DNA from: an uncultured Bacteroidales bacterium
GTDB lineage: Bacteria; Bacteroidota; Bacteroidia; Bacteroidales; UBA932
DNA: 10,815 nucleotides
Direction of reading: 5' to 3'
Assembly: GCA_937901105.1 (NCBI GenBank)
Contig: CALCHD010000034.1
Coordinates: forward strand, 1 to 10,815
Of the stretch, positions 5,899 through 10,815 are shown in pieces. Every line of letters begins with the position of its first letter. Positions within the stretch are counted from its first letter, which is position 1. The translations under genes were made by a program, and so were the position numbers. Under the pieces are notes generated by a model, which saw only the letters and a list, made by a program, of their open reading frames with translations, was not told where the DNA came from and made no database searches.

Positions 5899-6735
5899 TT
5901 ATTTTGTAATAAGATGCCACAATGGGCCGTTGCCTTTTCCAATTTTCCTGGTACTTCCTTCAGCAATTGCTGCAGTTACGTATTCCTTAGCTTTGCTGAT
6001 GGCTGATTCCAGCATGTCTCCGGTTACTGATGTTGCACCTTCTGCAAGTGATCCAGATATGAAAGTTGCTATTGCGGATGACAATGTACATCCGGTGCCG
6101 TGCAGGTTGGTGCTCTCAATTTTGCGGTGGGAGAAGTGCCTGATTTCTCCGTTGGGAAAAGCCAGGACATCACACATTGTATCACCTGTGAGATGCCCTC
6201 CCTTTATGAGGACACATGTCTGATATCTGTGTGCCAGTTCTTTTGCGGCCTGTTCCATTTCCTGGAATGACTCTATTTTCCTCCTCAACAATACTTCTGC
6301 TTCATGCAGATTGGGAGTTATGAGTGATGCTAATGGGATGAGGTTCTTTTCAATGCACTCCATTATGTCCTCATCAATGAGTCTGTGGCCGCTTGTGGAG
6401 ACCATAACCGTGTCAAACACCACAAACGGCGGGGCATATTGCCTTATGGATTGGGCTATGCATTTTACAATTTCAGCATCTTTTACCATTCCAATTTTTA
6501 TGGCATGGGGTTCTATGTCTTCCATTACAGCCTTTATCTGTTCTGATACTATTCTGGCCGGTATTGGGAATATCTCTTTTACCCCCAAAGTGTTCTGTAC
6601 GGTAAGGGCTGTTATTGCGCTGGCAGCATACCCGCCCAAGGCTGTAATGGCCTTTATATCTGCCTGTATTCCGGCTCCACCGCTGGGATCTGAACCGGCT
6701 ATTGTAAGCACTTTATATGTTTTATCCTTTTTCAT
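5899..6735 (-). CDS. thiD: Hydroxymethylpyrimidine (phosphate) kinase ThiD
   Basis: This 278-residue cytoplasmic enzyme phosphorylates 4-amino-5-hydroxymethyl-2-methylpyrimidine and then its monophosphate to HMP-PP, the pyrimidine substrate for thiamine phosphate synthase. Ribokinase-fold signatures are present: AGSDPSGGAGIQADIKAI (13-30), FDTVMVSTSGHRL (107-119), TPNLHEAEVLL (140-150), IKGGH (177-181) and the anion-hole and catalytic motif HGTGCTLSSAIA (212-223, Cys216). The Asp-Thr in FDTVMV replaces the more common Asp-Pro. The start MKKDKTYKVLTIAGSD is preferred over an in-frame ATG at 6807, which lies inside the preceding gene. Length is normal for the family. It starts 5 bases after the ThiE/TenI gene and is the last gene of the thi operon; no terminator-like hairpin follows. 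Confidence 0.95.
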   Translation of the reverse strand: MKKDKTYKVLTIAGSDPSGGAGIQADIKAITALGGYAASAITALTVQNTLGVKEIFPIPARIVSEQIKAVMEDIEPHAIKIGMVKDAEIVKCIAQSIRQYAPPFVVFDTVMVSTSGHRLIDEDIMECIEKNLIPLASLITPNLHEAEVLLRRKIESFQEMEQAAKELAHRYQTCVLIKGGHLTGDTMCDVLAFPNGEIRHFSHRKIESTNLHGTGCTLSSAIATFISGSLAEGATSVTGDMLESAISKAKEYVTAAIAEGSTRKIGKGNGPLWHLITK

Positions 6736-6740
6736 AAGAT

Positions 6741-7343
6741 TTATTTCATTTTTTGTATCAGATTTTCCAGTTCCATAATTGCATCTTCCAATGTAGCCTG
6801 GTTCCATACTGTTCCCAAAACTGCCACACCTCCAAATCCCAATTTTTTGACTGATTGGATATTTGAACTGGAAATTCCACCAAGTGCCAATACTTTGTTG
6901 TCTATAATCCCTTTATCAGCAGCACTTAAGAGAATCTCTTCCGGGAAACCTGCTTTATATCCTTCCTTGGATATGCTGTCAAATACAGGGCTGAGAGTCA
7001 CATAATTGCAACTGTCCTTATTGGCCGCAACCTCTTCCAGTGAATGGCAGGAGCGGCTTATGCTGCAACGGCTCCAATATTCACCTTTAAAGTTTGCCTG
7101 AGGATTCCTGGAATTGAGGTGCACCCCCTTAAGGCGGTATTTTGCAGCCAGAGGAAAATGGTCGTGAAGTACTATCCTGTTATGGAAGTTGCTGTTTATC
7201 TGCAGTATGATCTCTTCCGTTTCCCTCTCCGTCAAGCCGGGCTTTCTCAGGTGGAATGTAAAATCATATTTCCCCATAAGAGCATTTATCCAAAGAGGCT
7301 CCCCATCAAAAACTTTTTCTTTACTGATTACAATCAATCTCAT
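6741..7343 (-). CDS. Thiamine phosphate synthase / TenI family protein (ThiE-like)
   Basis: This 200-residue cytoplasmic TIM-barrel protein belongs to the family holding ThiE (joins HMP-PP and thiazole phosphate to thiamine phosphate) and TenI (thiazole tautomerase). Recognisable parts are FHLRKPG (30-36), VLHDHFPLAAKY (58-69), GVHLNSRNP (73-81), SCHSLEEV (98-105), YVTLSPVFDSISKEGY (114-129), ALGGISSSN (153-161) and FGGVAVLGTVW (170-180). Asp61 aligns with the first metal-binding Asp of ThiE. The second, in the usual GQ-E-D motif, is Asn80 here. Where B. subtilis TenI has its catalytic His, this protein seems to have Pro119. It could be a divergent synthase, a tautomerase variant or a non-catalytic relative. 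In related thi operons a canonical thiE sits near thiS-thiG, which would be right of this window. The ATG overlaps the thiF stop by 4 bases (ATGA), indicating coupled translation. Confidence 0.85.
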   Translation of the reverse strand: MRLIVISKEKVFDGEPLWINALMGKYDFTFHLRKPGLTERETEEIILQINSNFHNRIVLHDHFPLAAKYRLKGVHLNSRNPQANFKGEYWSRCSISRSCHSLEEVAANKDSCNYVTLSPVFDSISKEGYKAGFPEEILLSAADKGIIDNKVLALGGISSSNIQSVKKLGFGGVAVLGTVWNQATLEDAIMELENLIQKMK

Positions 7344-8044
7344 AATTCAATAACATTAAATTCCATTCTGCACAAATCCACTGTCATTAATTTTCCCGAC
7401 AGTCTCTCTCCAAATCCGCAAATCAATTTAATGGCTTCATTGGCCTGCAGGGCCCCGATGACCCCAGCACAGGTGCCTATGGCAGGAACTGCCCTGCCGG
7501 TATGTGGTTCCTCTTGAGGCCACAAGTCCCGCAGTTTCCTCAAGCAAGTGGCATCATTGAATACTGAAACATATCCGCAGAAACCCTCGATTGCCCCATA
7601 TACGAACGGGATGGATAGGCTTTCGGTAATGTCACTTACAATATATCTTGTTTCCATATTGTCGCATGCATCAACCACTATATCGTAACATGAGATTATA
7701 TTGCTGATTTGTGCAAGATTGTTGCGGCTGATTTTCTCTGCGTATGTGTTTATGCACACATCACTGTTGAGTCCCTGCAACCTGGCAGCCGCTGCCTCCA
7801 CCTTCAATTGTCCAAGATTTTTCTCTTCATAAAGCACCTGGCGGTTGAGGTTGCTTTCACTTACACAATCATAATCTATCAGACCTATTGTACCCACTCC
7901 AGCTGCGGTAAGATATAGGGCAACAGGTGAACCAAGTCCACCTGCCCCTATAATAAGCACTTTGGCATCCCGAAGTTTCTGTTGTCCTTCTTTCCCTATT
8001 TCCGGAATGGAAATTTGTCGGGAGTATCTTTCAAAATCTTTCAT
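7340..8044 (-). CDS. thiF: ThiF/MoeB-family adenylyltransferase (sulfur-carrier activating)
   Basis: This 234-residue cytoplasmic E1-like enzyme is expected to adenylate the C-terminal Gly-Gly of the sulfur carrier ThiS for thiazole formation. It shows RYSRQ (6-10), the nucleotide loop GAGGLGSP (33-40), DYD (57-59), SNLNRQ (64-69) with the catalytic Arg, DACDNMETR (125-133) and GVIGALQANEAIK (194-206). The two CxxC zinc motifs usual in ThiF/MoeB are missing. The CYRCLWP region of E. coli ThiF corresponds to CLRKLRDLWP here, and the protein ends FNVIEL before the usual C-terminal CPxC. The E. coli acyl-disulfide Cys (NCRTAG) corresponds to HTGRAVP. The thi-operon position supports ThiF over MoeB. 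Its start overlaps the thiH stop by 4 bases and its stop overlaps the next ATG by 4 bases. Confidence 0.9.
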   Translation of the reverse strand: MKDFERYSRQISIPEIGKEGQQKLRDAKVLIIGAGGLGSPVALYLTAAGVGTIGLIDYDCVSESNLNRQVLYEEKNLGQLKVEAAAARLQGLNSDVCINTYAEKISRNNLAQISNIISCYDIVVDACDNMETRYIVSDITESLSIPFVYGAIEGFCGYVSVFNDATCLRKLRDLWPQEEPHTGRAVPAIGTCAGVIGALQANEAIKLICGFGERLSGKLMTVDLCRMEFNVIEL

Positions 8045-9174
8045 AAGGCGGTATGCGCAATTAAATCAAACGATGAATCCCAATCTTTCCATACAGGCTC
8101 CAGCCCCAGCTCCTTCAGTCGGCGGCACACCTCCTCCGCAGTGCGGGAGTCGCTTACTTCAAACTGTTCAAGGGCCTGTGGATAAGTATAATACCCTCCC
8201 GGTTCGGTCTTGCTCTCTGCGCTCATTGTGGTAACTCCCAACGTTGCCATATTGTCCCGGATATAAGGTGTTTCACGTGTTGAGTATGATATGTCCACGT
8301 CGTGGTCAAATATCCTCATTGCAAATGTGAGTTGGGCCAGTTCCTTGTCGTTCATTATCACATTGGGCTGGAATCCGCCGTTCTCGGCAGGACGCATCCT
8401 TGGAAAGTTTACGCTGTACTTGGTCTTCCAGTATTTCCGTTGCAGATAGCGGAGATGGTGGGCCAGGAACGTTACATCTGTCCTCCAGTCCTCCAATCCT
8501 ATAAGAACACCCATCCCTATGGAGTGCACTCCCGCTTCACCCATACGGTCTGGGGCATTTACCCTCCACTCAAAATTGGCCTTCATGCCGCGCGGATGAT
8601 AGATGTTGTACCTCTCCTTGTTGTATGTCTCCTGAAAACAGATTACTCCGTTAAGCCCGTGGTTTGTCAGTTCCAGGTATTCCTCACTCTTGAGCGGCAT
8701 AACCTCTATTTTCAGGTTTGAGAAATACTTTTTTGCAATATCCAGCGCCTTGGCCAGATACGGTACCCCTGCCTTAGCAGGATTTTCCCCCGTTACAAGG
8801 AGAATATTCTCAAATGGACCCAACTGCTTTATTGCCTTGTATTCGTTCTCCATCTCCTCAAAGGTGAGTATGGTGCGGGGCATTGGATTGCTTATGTGGA
8901 AACCGCAATATACACAAGAGTTTGCACATGAATTGGTAAGGTACAGAGGAATGAACAGCGACATGGTGCGTCCAAACCTCTCCTGTGTATATTTTTGGCT
9001 CAGCACGGCCATCTCTTCCAGATATGGGGCAGCAGCCGGTGAAATCAGGGCCATAAAGTCTTCAACGGTGCAATTTTCCTGCTTTAATGCCCGTAAGACA
9101 TCATTTGCAGTTTTGGAATGAATCTTTTCAGTAATTTCATTCCACGACAATTTCTCTATCTCTTCTGAAAACAT
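8041..9174 (-). CDS. thiH: 2-iminoacetate synthase ThiH (radical SAM)
   Basis: This 377-residue radical SAM enzyme cleaves tyrosine to dehydroglycine (2-iminoacetate) and p-cresol; dehydroglycine feeds the thiazole synthase ThiG. The [4Fe-4S]-binding CxxxCxxC motif is present as CANSCVYC (Cys83, Cys87, Cys90) followed by GF. Other family features are LLVTGE (about 120-125, the GGE-like SAM amino-group motif), the NFPRMRPAENGG stretch and DISYSTRE near the C-terminal part of the barrel. The length equals that of E. coli ThiH (377). The use of ThiH instead of glycine oxidase ThiO fits an organism able to grow without oxygen. It begins 7 bases after the thiC stop and overlaps thiF by 4 bases. 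Confidence 0.96.
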   Translation of the reverse strand: MFSEEIEKLSWNEITEKIHSKTANDVLRALKQENCTVEDFMALISPAAAPYLEEMAVLSQKYTQERFGRTMSLFIPLYLTNSCANSCVYCGFHISNPMPRTILTFEEMENEYKAIKQLGPFENILLVTGENPAKAGVPYLAKALDIAKKYFSNLKIEVMPLKSEEYLELTNHGLNGVICFQETYNKERYNIYHPRGMKANFEWRVNAPDRMGEAGVHSIGMGVLIGLEDWRTDVTFLAHHLRYLQRKYWKTKYSVNFPRMRPAENGGFQPNVIMNDKELAQLTFAMRIFDHDVDISYSTRETPYIRDNMATLGVTTMSAESKTEPGGYYTYPQALEQFEVSDSRTAEEVCRRLKELGLEPVWKDWDSSFDLIAHTAL

Positions 9175-9181
9175 CTTGCTG

Positions 9182-10759
9182 CTACTTTATGTCTTTAAGG
9201 TCTCTACTCAGTTTCATTGCACAGAAATGTGGACCGCACATTGTGCAGTACTGCCCGTCTGTGTGTCTTCCCTCATTGAAATATTCCAATGCCCTGTCGG
9301 GATCAAGGCTAAGGTGGAACTGGTCTCTCCAGCGGAACTCAAAACGGGCCTTGCTCAGTGCGTTGTCGCGGATAGTGGCACCTGGGTGTCCTTTGGCCAA
9401 ATCTGCTGCGTGGGCTGCTATCTTGTAAGTTATAACGCCTGTACGCACATCCTCTTTGCCAGGCAGACCAAGATGCTCCTTAGGGGTAACATAGCAGAGC
9501 ATTGCGGTACCCAGCCATCCTATCTGTGCAGCACCAATGGCAGAGGTTATATGGTCATAACCTGGAGCGATATCTGTAACGAGCGGTCCTAAAGTGTAGA
9601 ACGGAGCGTTATGGCAGCTTTTTATCTGACGTTCCATGTTTTCCCGGATCTTGTTCAATGGCACATGTCCTGGCCCCTCAATGAATGCCTGAACATCCTT
9701 CTCCCATGCCCTTAACACAAGTTCTCCAAGTGTATCCAGCTCTGCAAACTGGGCCTCGTCATTGGCGTCATGGATTGAACCCGGGCGCAAGCCGTCCCCC
9801 AATGATACTGCAACATCATATTTTGCAAGGATATCGCAGATTTCATCAAAATGCTCATACAGGAAACTCTCCCTGTTGTGAACCAGGCACCATTTGCTCA
9901 TTATGCTTCCTCCACGGCTCACAATTCCGGTAAGCCTCTTGTCTGCAAGATGCACATTGTGAAGGCGGATACCGGCATGAATTGTAAAATAGTCTACACC
10001 CTGCTCGCACTGCTCTATAAGAGTATCCCTGTAGATTTCCCATGTAAGGTTCTCCACCTTGCCGTCAACCTTCTCCAGCGCCTGGTATATTGGCACCGTA
10101 CCAACAGGAACCGGACAGTTTCTGATTATCCATTCACGGGTTTCGTGGATATTGTTTCCGGTAGAGAGGTCCATCAATGTATCCCCTCCAAGCCTGCAGC
10201 TCCATACAGCCTTCTCAACCTCTTCCTCTATTCCCGACGAAGTGGCGGAATTGCCAATATTGGTATTGATCTTTACAAGGAAATTCTTCCCGATAATCAT
10301 CGGCTCGCTCTCGGGATGATTGATATTTGCAGGAAGTACTGCACGCCCCTGGGCAATCTCATTACGGACGTAGTCGGGAGTAATGTAAGTTTCAATTCCA
10401 AGTTCCCTGCAGTTCATGTTCTCTCGGATTGCCACATATTCCATCTCCGGGGTGATGATGCCAGCCCTGGCACAGGCCATCTGCCCAATTGGCATCTCTT
10501 TCTCCCTGCGGTAGGCAATCCATTGCTCCCTGATCTTTTCTATTCCTTTCTTTGGGTCTGTCTTTACATTTGGATCTGTATATGGACCTCCCGTATCGTA
10601 TATGAATACCGGTGCATTTGGGGTTGTTACCCTCTCTCCATCTGTAATATCCACAGTGGGGGTAAGGTTAACTTTCTGCATCCCAACTTTAATGAATGGA
10701 AACATAGTACCATTCATATAGCACTTTTCGCGTTGTGCGTAGTATTTTTTATCTTCCAT
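9182..10759 (-). CDS. thiC: Phosphomethylpyrimidine synthase ThiC
   Basis: This 525-residue enzyme converts 5-aminoimidazole ribotide to HMP phosphate by non-canonical radical SAM chemistry in the cytoplasm. The C-terminal cluster motif CxxCx4C is seen as CTMCGPHFC (Cys505, Cys508, Cys513). Conserved ThiC blocks include PVFIYDTGGPYTDP near residues 51-64, GNSATSSGIEEEVEK, GADTLMDLSTG-type sequence (GGDTLMDLSTGNNIH), SRGGSIMSKW, SLGDGLRPGSIHDAND, EGPGHVP, TLGPLVTDIAPGYDHI and TPKEHLGLP. It lacks much of the N-terminal extension that makes E. coli ThiC about 630 residues, but the catalytic core is complete. The ATG lies 3 bases after the thiG stop with no Shine-Dalgarno, so translation is probably coupled. 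Any TPP riboswitch would be upstream of thiG, outside the window. Confidence 0.97.
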   Translation of the reverse strand: MEDKKYYAQREKCYMNGTMFPFIKVGMQKVNLTPTVDITDGERVTTPNAPVFIYDTGGPYTDPNVKTDPKKGIEKIREQWIAYRREKEMPIGQMACARAGIITPEMEYVAIRENMNCRELGIETYITPDYVRNEIAQGRAVLPANINHPESEPMIIGKNFLVKINTNIGNSATSSGIEEEVEKAVWSCRLGGDTLMDLSTGNNIHETREWIIRNCPVPVGTVPIYQALEKVDGKVENLTWEIYRDTLIEQCEQGVDYFTIHAGIRLHNVHLADKRLTGIVSRGGSIMSKWCLVHNRESFLYEHFDEICDILAKYDVAVSLGDGLRPGSIHDANDEAQFAELDTLGELVLRAWEKDVQAFIEGPGHVPLNKIRENMERQIKSCHNAPFYTLGPLVTDIAPGYDHITSAIGAAQIGWLGTAMLCYVTPKEHLGLPGKEDVRTGVITYKIAAHAADLAKGHPGATIRDNALSKARFEFRWRDQFHLSLDPDRALEYFNEGRHTDGQYCTMCGPHFCAMKLSRDLKDIK

Positions 10760-10762
10760 GGT

Positions 10763-10815
10763 TTAGTCATTTAGGAATTTTGTTAGGGGCGATGATGCAG
10801 AGGCTGTTAAGTTGT
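10763..10815 (-). CDS. thiG: Thiazole synthase ThiG, C-terminal end only
   Basis: The last 16 codons before a TAA stop read NLTASASSPLTKFLND. The SSPLT-x-FL ending is characteristic of ThiG, which forms the thiazole phosphate from deoxyxylulose 5-phosphate, dehydroglycine and ThiS thiocarboxylate. The rest lies beyond the right edge. The position 3 bases before thiC matches the thiG-thiC-thiH order of Bacteroidetes thi operons. Confidence 0.8.
   Translation of the reverse strand, partial: NLTASASSPLTKFLND

Noticed and set aside
6991..6996. CTGAGA, the core motif of TPP riboswitches, within the thiamine operon
   Set aside because: It lies inside the ThiE/TenI coding region on the opposite strand, and no other TPP aptamer elements are arranged around it.
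376..7402. TTCCCGACAGT found in the porin gene, the nhaD leader and thiF
   Set aside because: In the two genes it encodes Leu-Ser-Gly-Lys in ordinary sequence. Three scattered copies of a short string do not support a dispersed repeat.
9851..10774. Long open frame on the plus strand (307 codons) opposite thiC
   Set aside because: It lies fully antisense to the strongly conserved thiC. Its translation shows no domain I recognise, and the opening follows from thiC codon composition.

Overview
The window looks like chromosomal DNA of a Bacteroidetes bacterium, most likely from the order Bacteroidales. Three things suggest this: promoter-like elements of the Bacteroidetes type (TAnnTTTG), near absence of Shine-Dalgarno sequences, and the thiamine gene order thiG-thiC-thiH-thiF-(thiE/tenI)-thiD. 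All convincing genes lie on the minus strand, so the text reads from high to low coordinates. I see no tRNA, rRNA, CRISPR array, transposase or phage gene, and no gene-free stretch longer than about 165 bases.

Right half (10815 to 5899): a tightly packed thiamine-biosynthesis operon. It enters the window with the last 16 codons of thiG. It continues with thiC (pyrimidine moiety), thiH (radical SAM, dehydroglycine for the thiazole), a thiF-like adenylyltransferase (sulfur carrier activation), a ThiE/TenI-family protein, and thiD (HMP-P kinase). Joints are 4-base ATGA overlaps or gaps of 3-7 bases. The missing partners (thiS, the rest of thiG, perhaps a canonical thiE, and any TPP riboswitch) would lie to the right of the window. 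Two members have unusual residues: the ThiF homologue lacks the zinc cysteines and the acyl-disulfide cysteine of E. coli ThiF, and the ThiE/TenI homologue has Asn where ThiE has its second metal-binding Asp.

Middle (5863 to 3579): an NhaD-type Na+/H+ antiporter flanked by two unrecognised small genes for exported proteins. Each small gene has a TAnnTTTG element only 7-8 bases before its ATG, which suggests leaderless transcripts. Between the upstream small gene and nhaD lie a perfect GAAA-capped hairpin and a decayed direct repeat of the small gene's 3' end.

Left (3494 to 166): a two-TM protein of unknown function, a Na+/phosphate cotransporter-family protein with a PhoU-like tail, and an outer-membrane porin resembling the OprO/OprP phosphate-selective family. 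Direct repeats with an 11-bp period upstream of the porin promoter resemble the layout of a Pho box. A phosphate-uptake role for this group is inferred.

Left edge (1 to 165): directly after the porin stop is a roughly 35-codon fragment resembling an internal part of UvrA. It ends abruptly at a small palindrome and is followed by unrecognised sequence. It is either a gene remnant or an assembly junction.
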